Assembly (NCBI RefSeq): GCF_022458985.1
Contig: NC_061789.1
Span: 19,882,357-19,946,356 of the forward strand
Origin: Mugil cephalus
Taxonomy: Eukaryota; Chordata; Actinopteri; Mugiliformes; Mugilidae
DNA length: 64,000 nucleotides
Direction of reading: 5' to 3'
How positions within the stretch are numbered: the stretch's first letter is position 1; each line of letters opens with the position of its first letter. The position numbers and the translations under genes were made by a program. The notes below the pieces were generated by a model. It searched no databases. It had not been told where the DNA came from and saw only the letters and a list, made by a program, of their open reading frames with translations. Below are positions 35,553 through 47,300 of this stretch, one piece after another.

Positions 35553-35559
35553 TATAAAA
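35553..35559 (+). promoter_or_regulatory. ccndx: TATA box of the D-type cyclin gene
   Basis: TATAAAA in the context GGGTATAAAACTC predicts transcription starting near 35583, about 175 bp before the ATG. Pyrimidine-rich sequence with several GGGCCACTCCC-like motifs precedes it. Confidence 0.6.
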
Positions 35560-35758
35560 CTCAGGGAGGATCATGAGAAGTGGTATTTAGCAGAGCCCCT
35601 CAGGAAGACTCATTTCAACAAGAAGGGTCTACAGGGATTTTATTTACCTGCAAAACAAACACCTTCCTCAAGACACTAAAGGAGCCACAACTGAAACTCT
35701 GGGCTGCTTTTGCTTGTTATATCCTCTTGGACTTCCTATTTTACATCAAGTTGGGGAG

Positions 35759-37033
35759 ATGGACAGAAGCATGTCTGTATCTCTGTGGTGTGAGGAGGTG
35801 GAGGACGACCAGAGTCAGAACCAGGGCCAGCGTGAAGCAGGGGCCCGAGCACCGTCTCAGCTGCGAGCGGCCTGGGACCCCACAGTGTCGGGACATCGGG
35901 TGATCCAGAGGCTGCTTCACGTGGAGGAGCGGTACATTCCCTCCATGCTCTACATCACCCTCATCCAGCGGGATCCGGAGCGAAGGGAGGAGCTCGCCAA
36001 GTGGGCTCTGGAGGTAAGAAACTCTCTCATGCTCAGGTTTCAGAATTTAACTAAAAAAAAAAAAAGCCACTCTTGTCATTGTGGTAGCTTTGATGCTGAC
36101 GTTGTCTATCTTCTTTCCAGGTGTGCTGTGAGTGTGGTTGTGATGAGACGGTTTTCCCCCTGTCCGTCTCTCTGATGGACAGGTTCTTGTCTGCTTCTCT
36201 TTCCCTACCCGTCTCACCATACTGCCTAGCTGCGGGCTGCATCCTCATCGCCTCCAAACTCAGCGAGTGTGACAGCGTCACAGCTGACACCCTCTGTGCA
36301 GCAGCTGAATACAGCTTCCAGCCTTCAGACCTGAGGGTGTGTTTGTTTCACCTCGTCCGTAGAGCACCTTACGTCCCCAGCTTTAACATCTCGCATAGAA
36401 ACAAACAGCCCAGTTCCCATCACGCCGGTCTACAACTAACTATTTTCTTGTTTGGTCCCTCAGGAAATGGAGCGCGTCATCCTCGCGACCCTGCGATGGG
36501 ACACAGCAGCAGTGACTCCGCAGGACTTTCTCCCACATTTTCTTGCCTCTGTGCAGGAGAGAGGAGATTCTGATGAGGAGCTGCTCTGCACCCTGAGGCG
36601 GCACAGCGACACGCTAGCCGCCATGTGTGTCTGTGACTCCCGTTTTCTGGGAGCTCCACCATCACTTGTTGCTGCAGCATCTCTGAACTGTGCACTGCGA
36701 GGGCTGGGCAACAAGGGGCCCACCCAGCTGGCCCTCACGAGTGAAACACTGGCGGGGCTGTGCCAGACCGACCTGGTGAGTACACTGAGATGCTGTGAGT
36801 GATGTCTGTACAGTCATTTCAAATACAAGATGACACTTTCAGGTATTACAAAACTCATTTACAGTCTCTGTTTTGTCCCCCAGATAGTGCTGCAGTGCTA
36901 CAGTGAGATGATCGAATATGGCCTCCGACAGCGACTGAGAAGTGGGCTTCAGCAGCTCCCTACAGAGAAAGATGAGGAGGTGGAGAGCGAAAGACCCGGA
37001 ACACCAACTGACATGAGAGAGATTGATTTCTAA
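35759..37033 (+). CDS. ccndx: Divergent D-type cyclin, probable cyclin Dx
   Basis: D-type cyclins activate CDK4/6 in G1 and target Rb. Four exons, all phase 0: 35759-36013, 36121-36336, 36464-36775 and 36884-37033, giving 310 residues. The Rb-binding LxCxE motif is present (LWCEE, residues 9-13). The cyclin box runs from about 45 to 190: HRVIQRLLHVEERYIPS, ELAKWALEVCCE, VFPLSVSLMDRFLS, GCILIASKLSE and ATLRWDTAAVTPQDFLPHF. The C-terminal GTPTDMREIDF keeps the cyclin D1 degron: Thr301 is nine residues from the end, exactly as T286 in cyclin D1. Sequence outside the motifs differs from cyclins D1-D3, so I assign the extra vertebrate paralogue cyclin Dx, which mammals lack. The start has a good context (GAGATGG); an in-frame ATG at 35771 is an alternative. 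The family is certain; the paralogue name is likely. Confidence 0.85.
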
Positions 37034-37480
37034 ACACTGGATCAAGCCTTGCATTGAAAGTTTGAATCAATCATCATAACCCTTCATCAGTCAAACTGAT
37101 ATAAATTTGAATACGATGTCACGATGAAAATGTTGTTACGCATGTTTTTATATATTTTTAATTATTATATTGAGTGACTGCTTATTTATTTTTGGCTTTA
37201 TTTATTTTGGAATATTGTGTTTTCTATGTGCCATATCTGATTTTCTATTTCTGTTAATGTTATTGTAGGCCTAGATACAATTTTGATGAATAATATTTAT
37301 ACCTTTAATTTATTATCACGTGCAATTGTTGACTCCTTCAATGTTAATTTATTTCAATTTGCCATAACTTTGTGTTTGTGTGCTGAATTTAATATACAAC
37401 AAATCTATTTTTCAAAGCTATTAAAACCCTTTGTATATATTTTGCATTATTGCACTTATTATTATTTAATCGAGGAATAA
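37034..37480 (+). promoter_or_regulatory. ccndx: AU-rich 3' UTR of the cyclin gene with poly(A) signal
   Basis: Several ATTTATTT-type elements (about 37180-37210) and long AT tracts suggest an unstable mRNA, as for other cyclin D messages. ATTAAA at 37420-37425 is the likely poly(A) signal. The next gene's 5' exon begins within about 300 bp. Confidence 0.5.
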
Positions 37481-37692
37481 TAATGCGTTCACACTGACAA
37501 TGACGAGAAAACTGGAATTATAAGTAAATTAAAATCCGCCTCATTTTCTGGTATGAGCAGACGTCACTTTGCATGTCACGAATTATTTTATTCCCACCGC
37601 GTGTTTTCAGTTTACAAATAAGGCATGCATGATTTCCGACATTTCCTGAAGGCAGCGCATGGACCAACTCTGGCTCCAACGCTGCATTTTCG

Positions 37693-37764
37693 TGACGTCA
37701 TTTTTGTCCGACGCCAAATACAGATCGCGTTTGGTTTGGAGCAGAAGATAGAAACACAAACTCG
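37693..37764 (+). promoter_or_regulatory. nucb1: NUCB1 promoter CRE and 5' UTR exon
   Basis: A perfect palindromic CRE (TGACGTCA, 37693-37700) is followed by a short non-coding exon. That exon ends at 37764 in a clear donor (CTCG then GTGAGA), which would splice to the acceptor at 38769-38770, four bases before the ATG. CREB/ATF control is inferred from the site only. Confidence 0.55.
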
Positions 37765-38462
37765 GTGAGAGACATAAATTAAATAGTATTCTTCGTGGCA
37801 TTGGGCGTTTTAACCGTGCCTTTAACGTTTGCCTAAATAGACGAACGATTCATTTGAAATTCTGATGTAAAGAACAACACGGGAAGAAATGAGCTAGACG
37901 TTTCTACAGCTGACCGCTAATGGAAAACCAGGATCTGCTATATCACCTGTAAAATGACGCTTAATGAAGGAACGATGTCTAAAATTAGTTCAAAATCAGC
38001 TATTAATTCACGTTTGTGTTAGCTTAATGTTAACGTATGACCACGTCCACGGAGAAATCAGTTTGTGTTGAATTGAAATCTCTGTCACGCCTTTCCGCAT
38101 CCGTGTTGTCCTCGTTTAAGCTAGTTCGCTCAATAGCTAAAACAGGAACATTACAAAGACTTTGTAAGATCTCATAGAAAAAAGTGGTGTCTGTTCAATT
38201 TTGTAGCACGTCTGGCCTCTTCAACCAAGTGTATTGTGTTACATCCTCTTGCTAATAAGCCTTAATGAAATTAATAGGCCAGACTCATTTTAAAAATCTT
38301 GATATTACCTTTCTTTCTTACACTATTACACTCATATGTAAACCGTAGCTAATCTGCGTATACCCTTATAGTCTGTCGCTGAACTCGGCATATGTAAACA
38401 CTAGCCGACTATCAGTGACTTTAAAATCCACATATGTTGCGGCTCAATTTTTACTGCTGCTG

Positions 38463-38498
38463 TGGCCAGTAAGTATCATTTTATGTACTTACTGGCCA
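38463..38498. repeat. Perfect 13-bp hairpin in NUCB1 intron 1
   Basis: TGGCCAGTAAGTA and TACTTACTGGCCA are exact reverse complements around a 10-nt loop. The surroundings are non-coding. Confidence 0.85.
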
Positions 38499-38774
38499 TG
38501 GGTTAGGCAGTTTGTGATCAGGGTTGTTATCTCTGGTGTGTTTTGGATATATGGTCGTTAGTGGCAAAACATTATGACAAATTATCTCAAGAGAGTTAAG
38601 AAGATCTTAGTCTGAAAGTTCCTAAATTACTAATATGAGCACTATTGGCAAACTCATTGAGTTTTGTCATATCTTGCATTTAACAGTGCAGTAGATACAG
38701 TGCAGTTGAATTTATGCTCTTATTGATGTTATTGATGGATTGTTATGGATAATTGATCTTAATATTGAAGGAGG

Positions 38775-41700
38775 ATGAAGCTGAATCCTGGCTGGCTGCT
38801 GCTTCTCTCCATTTCTGCCGGTGTCTGGTCGGTGCCCATAGATCGCAATGGAGGCAACCAGGAGCCAAAAGAGGAAGTACAGGAGGAGAACATGGTAATG
38901 GTCTCATTACTCCAAAGTCTGGTGTTATGTCTTGTTTTTGAGATTACTTTTGTTGTGAGTAACCTTGCTTTTATCACGGCAGGACACTGGTCTGTACTAC
39001 GACAGGTATCTCAGAGAGGTGATTGAGGTTTTGGAGACAGACCCTCACTTCAGAGAGAAATTGCAGACAGCAAACACAGAAGACATCAAGGTGAGTGTGT
39101 CTCTGTCCATTCTCGCTGAAATAACCTCCTTGTTTACCTTCTGCATTCTAACAGGTGACACTGACACTGGTTTAACTCACCTTGTGTTTGTCATCAGAAC
39201 GGCCGCCTCAGTAAAGAGCTCGACTTGGTCGGCCATCATGTAAGAACCCGCTTGGATGAGCTGAAGCGTCAGGAGGTCTCTCGTCTCAGGATGCTCCTGA
39301 AGGCCAAACTGGACAGCACCAACACACAGAGTGAGTGCTCACATGTCATTACACTTAATTACTGATATTGAATAAAGGGTACAGAATACAAATGCAGATG
39401 CAGCATGCATCTACTGTATGTAGTGGTAGTTGCTTAATTATTTGCAGTTTTATATGTAATATGTGTTTGAAAAAGAAAAAACTAAATATGCGTGAAAGAC
39501 AGATTCTTTATGCAGAGTATATAATTAATACACCTGCATAAAACGTTTGTAAAAAAATAAGTGATCACAGTGCACGTTGGTATTGCCTTTCACAAACAGA
39601 ATATAGAGTATGCCTTCTCTAAAGACTGACTTGTCTTTTAAAATTTTACATATTTTAAAATATACAAATTATAAAAATACAAAAGAACACCCAAGAAGCC
39701 CATTATGTGCTTGTTAATTCATGTATCTGCTGTACAGGCCTTCAGATGGACCACACCTCACTGCTGAAACAGTTTGAACATCTGGATCCACACAATCAGA
39801 ACACCTTCGAGGCCAAAGATCTTGAGCTGCTAATCTCAACTGTAAGATGCTGCAGCATAAATGAAAAGAGATTTTTTTTTGTCCTTGAATAAAAAGACTT
39901 AGTTGGCTAATGGTTGTTTCATTTAATTCACATTGCAGCAGAATGGCACAAATCAGACTCACTCTTTTGATGCTGAAGTTTTACTTTGCGCCTCATTGCT
40001 TTTGTGTCGCTCCTCCAGGCCACCAAGGACCTGGAGAACTACGACGCCGAGAGACATGAGGAGTTCAAGCGCTACGAGATGCTGAAGGAGCACGAGAGGC
40101 GGGAGTACCTGAAGGGCCTGGACCAGGAGAAGAGGGAGAAAGAGGAGAAGAGGATGCAGGAGCTGAAGGAGAAGCACCGCCAGCACCCTAAAGTCAACGC
40201 TCCTGTAGGCGACAAACACATCCATGTTGGCTTTTATTGGAAACAATAGAGGAGAATAATGTTTTTTATTCCTTATGCTCCATTTCTTTAGGGTAGTGTT
40301 GCTCAGCTGCGGGAAGTTTGGGAAGAGACAGACGGACTGGATCCTCAAGAATTTAACCCCAAAACCTTCTTTAAACTGCATGGTGGGTGACAGCCATAAA
40401 ACTTTATTCTACATTTTATACTGGTGAGCTTAATCTAAAGAAATCATATGTTCTCTGCTTGTTTCAGATACAAATGAAGATGGGGTTCTAGATGAGCAGG
40501 AATTGGAGGCTCTTTTCACAAAGGAGGTAAACAGGCGTATATTGGCTAAAACTTGCTCAGCTTTATAATTAAACCAGATGAGACAGCTTAAATTCTTGGA
40601 TGGATGGTCATCGTGTTTCATGGAATTTAGTCTGACAGCAGACACAGAATCAGCGGCTAACATCTGTTCATTTCCCTCCTCCAGCTGGAAAAAGTTTACG
40701 ACCCCAAGAACGAGGAAGATGATATGATGGAGATGGAGGAAGAGAGGCTGAGGATGAGGGAGCACGTCATGAAAAACGTGAGTCCTAATTATTTTTCTTC
40801 CATTTGTCTTTTTTTTTCTCTGCTTCGACTGACTCGGTTTAACCGTCCTCTGTTAAAAGGTGGATACAAATAAAGACCGGCTCGTCAGCCTGGAGGAGTT
40901 CCTCAGATCCACAGAGAAGAGGGAGTTCAATAATCCCAGAGAGTGGGAGGTAAAGAGCTCAAAGGTGGAGTGAAGGTTGGGGGAGTGGGCGGGCGATTGG
41001 AGGGTCTGTTGTTCAAGTCCCAGGGTGAGTGGGCGCGAGGGGAAGTGTGAGCGATGGAGTTAAATACTCGAGCACAAGGAGAAGTGTTTTGTTTAATTAT
41101 GGTGCGTGGACATCACGTTTTAGTGTGATGAGTGTATTTTAAGGGGGACACTTTTCTCCAAACTGTCTAATATGGATGTGGTGATTTAGTTTGTTCTGCT
41201 AAAGAGTAGATTTCCAGTTGTATTAAGTGAATCCGAATGTCAGCAGAATTTGGAGACCACAAAAATGTCTCCATACAATGGACTGTGAAGTTTCAGAGTG
41301 AGCTCTGCCTATGGGCATCCTGTCAGCAGTGCTGTACATTATGTGTCTTAACTGCCTGTTCCTGACGTCTCTCCAGACTCTGGACACCAAGCCCGTGTAC
41401 ACAGAGGATGAGCTGCAGCGATTTGAGGCTGAACTCCGGGACAAAGAGGAGGAGCTGAAGAGGAGGGCAGAGACTCTGCGTCAAGAGCAGGAGCTGCTGA
41501 ACGAGAGAGGCAAAGCCCTGGAGGCCCAGAAGAGAGAGTACCAGCAGGTAACTGTCTCTCCATGTGACTCATGAGGCATAGGGACAGGAAGAGACGAGCA
41601 GCTGGTGACCAGAGACCTGGGAATGCTAATGTTGATAGAGAATGATGATAGGTGAAATAACCTTTGGCCACTCAGACTGGGTGGGTACCAAATCTCCACC

Positions 41701-43687
41701 TTCAGAGGTAGAGGTTACGGCCAATGGGAGAGAATGATGTGGTTTATTGACATATGACACATATAACACTGAAACAAACACTGGTTATTACTGTGGTGTC
41801 CACCAAACCCACACCGCACAGTTGCACTACAATTAATTCAAGGAAAGAAATTCAGAAACTTAATACTTGGGTCTGTAGGTTTAGTACCATTTAAAAGTAT
41901 ATGCATCCACATTTCTGCATAAAATCACTCAAAGCATCAGGTTTTTACATAAGTCCTGATAGTTACTCCTGATAAAACAGAAAAGTTATGCTTTTTTATT
42001 TGTTTGTTCAAGAAAATGAATCATTTGTACACCTTTGTCAAATGCAAAAGTAAGTGAGGTCTTGTTTTCAGTCTCCAGTAACTTCTGATCAGTTGTCTAA
42101 AGCTTGGAGGAATTTTAGCCCATTCCTCAATATAGAACCATTTCAGTTCTGAAGTGTTGGTGGGTTTCCTCTCATGACCTGTTTGCTTCAGGTCCCCACA
42201 CAATACTTCTATTGGATTAAGGTCAGGACGTTGACTTGACCGTTCCATATAATTCCTTTATTTTTTCTTTAATCTTTCTTTTGTAAAAAAACAACATTTT
42301 TTTTTAGAATTCACTGGCATATTTCAGAATTGATTGGTCCATCAGTGATGACAAACCATCCTAGTCCAGATGCAGAAAAACTGTCCCTAATAAGGACATT
42401 ATTGCCCTCATGTTTCATGGACAGGAGGAAGCACTGATGCTGGAATAGTGTCTTTCATCTCAAGATTCATGAACCTGTCATTTAAATCAAACTATTCTAA
42501 TTTGGTGTCATCTCTCTACATAACCCAGACGTCTTCTGAGGTGTGCACATGATTTTTAGCAAATTTCAGATGGGCAGAAATGTTCCTTTTGGAGAACAGT
42601 ATCTTTGTCCTTATCGCTCCATGGTTGTTCAGTGTTCTGCTGGTTTTGGAATCATGAACATTAACATCAGCCAATGTGAGAGAGGCCTTCAGCTGCTTAG
42701 AAGTTCCCCCGGGTTCCTTTGTGTCCTCTTTATTCTTCTTGCTCATGGTGTGATCTTTGCTGACTGACAGTCGTCTTAAATCTTGTCAATTTACTCACAG
42801 ACTGTCTGACTGTGGGTTTGTAGATTCTGAAGAAGCAACAACAAGTCTTTTTCTGAGCTAGTCAGAAAGCTCTTTTTTCCATGCCATCATGTGTTGTGAA
42901 GATCAGAGTGCCACACATCACAGACCGACACCTGAATCTCATTACATTTAACTTGTAATCCTAGAGGAGCACTTATTTATAGATAGATAGATTCACATCA
43001 TTTATTTTTTTATTTCAGGCCGTGCTGGAAATGTCTCAGAGACAGAAGGAGCAGCAGGCAGCAGACGGTCAACCTCCTGCGGGTCCTAACGGAGAACTAC
43101 AGTTTCAACCACAGACACATGAACCTGAAGATAAAGGTATTGACTCAGGATGTCCAGGCATTTTTAAAGCCTCCATATCGGCCTTCATCCAAGCCCCATC
43201 TATAATAGTTATTTATCATTTATTTTTGGCCTGCCATGAACCAAAACTGAAGAGGACGAGTCCAAACCAAGTCAGTTTGTAAACTGCACATAAATGTTTG
43301 GCGAGGTGGTAGTTAGAGATTGTTATTCAGTACTACCAACTTGATATGCAACCAGACTAAGTAACAAAAAAGAAAAGATGAGGAACATGAGAGAATACAG
43401 GGAAGATTAGAAAAACTCATCCAATCTTAAATAAATTCAGATCAACCAATAACTGAATATGGAAAGATGGGAATTAGATTGAGTGGCAAAACAAACTTGA
43501 TCAGACCTCCCTAGTATTGACACATCCAGGAGTGACGTTGTGTTGTGTGTGTTTTGTGGTGTTTGTTTTTATTAAGTGAGTATTCCTCCCTTCTCTCACA
43601 GAGGCAAAAGCCCCAGTTGAACACGAAGCTGATGCCCCGAACCATCTGGAAGTGGAGCCTCCACAGAATCTGCCTTCACACACTTAA
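38775..43687 (+). CDS. nucb1: Nucleobindin 1 (calnuc)
   Basis: A Golgi/ER-lumenal and secreted calcium-binding protein that also binds G-alpha-i. Exons: 38775-38894, 38983-39090, 39198-39330, 39738-39841, 40019-40204, 40292-40382, 40468-40526, 40685-40777, 40860-40949, 41377-41547, 43019-43136, 43602-43687; 452 residues (human about 461). A signal peptide ([13 protein letters not shown], cleavage near 19) is clear. [20 protein letters not shown] opens the mature protein. A basic helical region follows ([28 protein letters not shown]). EF-hand 1 has a complete loop, [12 protein letters not shown] (248-259). EF-hand 2 (300-311, [12 protein letters not shown]) has Arg at the Gly position, as in human. 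The SLEEFL segment lies in the region described as the G-alpha binding/activating motif. A coiled-coil/leucine-zipper stretch ([19 protein letters not shown]) ends in a Gln-rich tail without the human poly-Q run. The 1.47 kb intron after 41547 contains a Tc1 relic. Confidence 0.97.
40970..41050 (+). repeat. Possible SINE remnant in NUCB1 intron
   Basis: GGTCTGTTGTTCAAGTCCCA resembles a degenerate tRNA-derived B-box region. Weak evidence only. Confidence 0.2.
41880..42985 (-). pseudogene. Tc1-like transposase relic in NUCB1 intron, antisense to the gene
   Basis: Minus-strand pieces read [37 protein letters not shown], a DDTKLE form of the first catalytic block, then [38 protein letters not shown] and [17 protein letters not shown]. 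These are the order and motifs of a Tc1 transposase. The region between the first Asp block and PDLNPIE is largely deleted, including the second catalytic block, and stops interrupt it. Outer boundaries are estimates. Confidence 0.75.
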
Positions 43688-43969
43688 TGCAGCACGCTCT
43701 GGCAGCTCTGACACACACACACACACACTCGCACACGTTCGCACACACTTTTTGATTTGCACTGACACACACGTCCAGATGGGTTCCGTGTTCAGACTGA
43801 ATTACGTGAACCGTGTGTACAGATTCAGACAGGCCGACGTGTTTACCATTATAGTACTGTGTTCATTTCTGTGGTCTACATTAGATTAAAGGTCTAAACA
43901 TGTTAGTGAACGGATTTCCTCAACTCTTCGGTTTCAGTGAAGCTTTCAGTGTGACTGCAAACATCTTCA

Positions 43970-43975
43970 AATAAA
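43970..43975 (+). terminator. nucb1: NUCB1 poly(A) signal
   Basis: AATAAA 283 bp after the stop codon; the 3' UTR contains a short (CA)n run near 43710. Confidence 0.75.
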
Positions 43976-44129
43976 CTATTAATTTAAAACCTCTTAAAAC
44001 AACTTGTGTGTTTTTTTGCGACTACATCGTACTATACATACCTTCACACATGAGCGACATTTCCTCAGTCAAACCTCATATTTTACATTTATTGGTGTTA
44101 AAACGTTCCCATTTTGTTCTGATAGAGCT

Positions 44130-44308
44130 GCTGCCATCAAGGAGTACTGTGGGGTGGGGGTGTCTGGTTTGCTCTAGGTGGGTGCTACATGTCTAAGTAA
44201 CATCCACATGAATACCAGGTCCAGAAATTTCCCAGTACAACATTGAATTGTTACAAGATGGTTACTTCTCCTGTCAGTGGTTTTAATGTTGTGGCTGATT
44301 GATGTATG
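44130..44308. repeat. Dispersed teleost repeat (copy B, same family as 7703-8130)
   Basis: GGTTTGCTCTAGGTGGGTGC, then AAGTAACATCCACATGAATA, CCCAGTACAACATTG and the end TTAATGTTGTGGCTGATTG match, in reverse orientation, parts of copy A (for example AACATAATGTTCTGCTGGGA). It appears 5'-truncated. Confidence 0.55.
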
Positions 44309-47300
44309 TCTAACATGTTTCATGAATCTGTCTTTTAACTTGCAGCTGAAAAGACAGCAGAGATGATTCCCATTGTCACACCTGTATATCAGTGGCTTTA
44401 GCCCAGTTCCCAACAGACTGTTTAAGTGTCTGTGGCTTTGAATGCACATGCTACTGACCACGCCTCTTTTAGGGAGAGAGATGTGCCTTTCCTGCTGTTA
44501 TGTACTTCCACAGTTACACTTGTTGTAACTATTCTGTGCATAATTGCATTTATGCTGCAAAGTGCAGCAAAAGGCTTTGCCAAATGAGTGCCCAGATATG
44601 CAACAATGCACTCTCTTTACCCTCAGTCAAATAGACTTTAGACTTCCAGGAATGATGACTGCAGAGGAAGTTGCAGCGACACGTTAAGTTATAAACGTCC
44701 CATATTTATTTGGTTCCTTAGTTGGTAACCAATACTGACAGGGTTTTGCAAAAAGTGGCAGCTAGCTAGATAAACTGATGAGTGCACACATCGCCATCTT
44801 TGATTTGAGCCAACGTCTCCCTTTCAGTAGATAGTGTACACAGCGCGCTACATGCAAGTGTCCTGGTGGAAGTGTGCAGGACAAAGTGCTCAATATACCA
44901 GCAAAAATGAGAGGAGAACCCTGACTGCAAATGAAAACAGTCCGAACAATCCTCTCCGATGCCACCCGTAGGTTTCCTGAAGAGCACTTCTGAAGCTCAG
45001 CTGGCTGTTTCTGGCCGTTGCCATCTTAGCTGTGCTCGTTTCCTTCTAACTCCCAGCTAATCCAAAAAGGGGGCAAAGAGGTCACCCACCCATCCCTTAA
45101 AGCAGGAACACCTAGCATTCTGCAAACAGGTGAGATGTATTAAAACTCACTCCCATAGAGCTGTCGTGATCGGAGAAATTAGCTTTAGACAGTGAAATCA
45201 GCCATGGACATGTTTATTACTGTTGCAAAAAATGAATATTTTAATAGGGAGGTGTGTGGAGATTTGCTCACTTTGGAGGCAGCTTCAAATGGGCTTTAGA
45301 GGAAGTAAATTTGAATTTGTCAACAGCTTGATTCTCAGCCCCAGAGGTTGCTGCTTGGTTCAGACTCTGACTCTCTTTTTTACTGGATGGAAAAGGAAAG
45401 AAGACAGACAAAAGTGGAGAATTACTCTGTGGAAAAAAAGATGAAATTTGTTTAAATATATCAGTCTATTGTAACTGCTTTGACATTAGTCATTAGTCAT
45501 TAGGCCTTGCCCGCCCCCCCCCCCCCCCCCCCCCCCTTTCACACAGTGAGTCTCTGGGCCTGTTGTCCAGTGTCATGGTTCCCGGGGGACCTGCTGTTCC
45601 TTGTTGTTGTCCTGCTGATGAGTTGCACCCCTGGCCGTCGCTCAGGGCATTCCTATCAGCATTCCTCTAACCCGCTGACCTGTCATGACCCTACAGGGCC
45701 CCTCCTCTCCTGGTGTCCTCGCAGCTGCCACATGTCAGTCACCGGCGTCACTTCAGCCTGATATAGACGTCTGAAGAAAGCTGCCTGGATCATAAAGTTG
45801 GTATTTACTGTGATGACATTTCCAGGACTTAAACCTGACCTGAAGCGATCGCGTATCAGCAGGGACTTTAAAGACGCTTTATTGTGCTGTTTTTAAAGGG
45901 AGGGTTTTCCTCCCTGCAGCCCTCTCTGCCTCTGATTAGTGATCGGCTTTAATGGGATTTCTCTGTGATACTCAGAACTGCAGAGGTCGCCATGTTCTCC
46001 AGCGTCTCTTGACATTTCATCCAACGTCTCTGACTGGAGGTGGCAGTGAAACTGTCAGTGGCTCTGTTAAGACATCATGGCAGGAGGATGCTGAGTGACA
46101 TCATGTGTTTTCTAACTTAATTCAGGTAGAAGAGATACCACCACTACTACAAAATGTTGTGACGTCTTAAATGAACAGATTTCATTTCATGGACCTCCTG
46201 CCCTGCTGCACTTCTCTGTCAATATTTACTCTTTTGCTGTTACAGCTTAAACGTTTAATGAGATTCATTCAGTAATGATACTTTGTCTTAAGCAGTGTCC
46301 AAGTGTCATGTTGAGGAACAATTTTTACTTTCATGCTACCACTTGTTTTGTTTGAAAAAGACAATACTCAACCGAATATTGACTTAAAAAAATACTTGCA
46401 ACTGTTGATGATCAGTATTTTTACTTTAAGTGCAGTTATACTCACATAGTTTTAAATTCTCATTGCAGAGGGTGTTGGGGTAGGGTATATTTTACTCACT
46501 GCTTTTACTCAATTAAAACAAATTAACTGAATTAATCTGCTTAATATCTGGACTCTTAATGGATGTGTTATACCTTTGTAGATGAAAGAACCAGAGTAGC
46601 TCTGTCCTCGCTCGTCCCAGCTACTTCGTCTTTCCAGTCCCTTAAAGAGAAACAGACAGTGTAATTCTGTAAATGCTTCCTAACGCACCTTATTCAGGTG
46701 ACGATGCCAAAATCACAGTGTCTGGCTGCTCCGTTTCTCTCCTCCCTCGTCTCTTTTTGTGTTCCTAAAATCCTCCATGCTGTTGTCCTTCAGGGCAAAC
46801 TCTTTCCTAAATCATTTCAGTTGTTCACTGACTTTTCTCTATAAGCCAGTCTTGAGAGTCTGATTTGTTCATTTGCTCCCATATAAAAATAAAAAAGAAG
46901 ACTAGAAGGACGATTGAATAATTATTTATCCGGAATTCCGTGTAATGCTGTAATTAATGAATTTAAATGCAGATGTGTGTGTCTGATTATTTGTATGCCC
47001 TGCGGACTGGGACAATCATTTTAAGAAGCAAATATGTTTTGATATCTATTAAAACACGCTCCATAAACAGCAGCTCTCTCATTCAGCATGTGTTCTGTGT
47101 TTTGTTCTTCTTTTCTAATATGTTATTCTTCCACCTCTCTAAACTATTTTCTTGCAGATTTCATTTGGATGCACCGTGGCTCTCTCTGTGGATGACATTA
47201 CGTCACCGCCCCCCCTCCCACCCCCTTCACTGCCCAGCAAAAAAAAAAAAAAAAAAAAAAACATCCCCTGAGCTCCCACTGGTGATTTTTTTCCCCCTCA

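Noticed and set aside
35153-35557. 134-codon Ser/Leu/Pro-rich frame before the cyclin
   Set aside because: It is pyrimidine-rich promoter DNA with no conserved protein and a TATA box within it.
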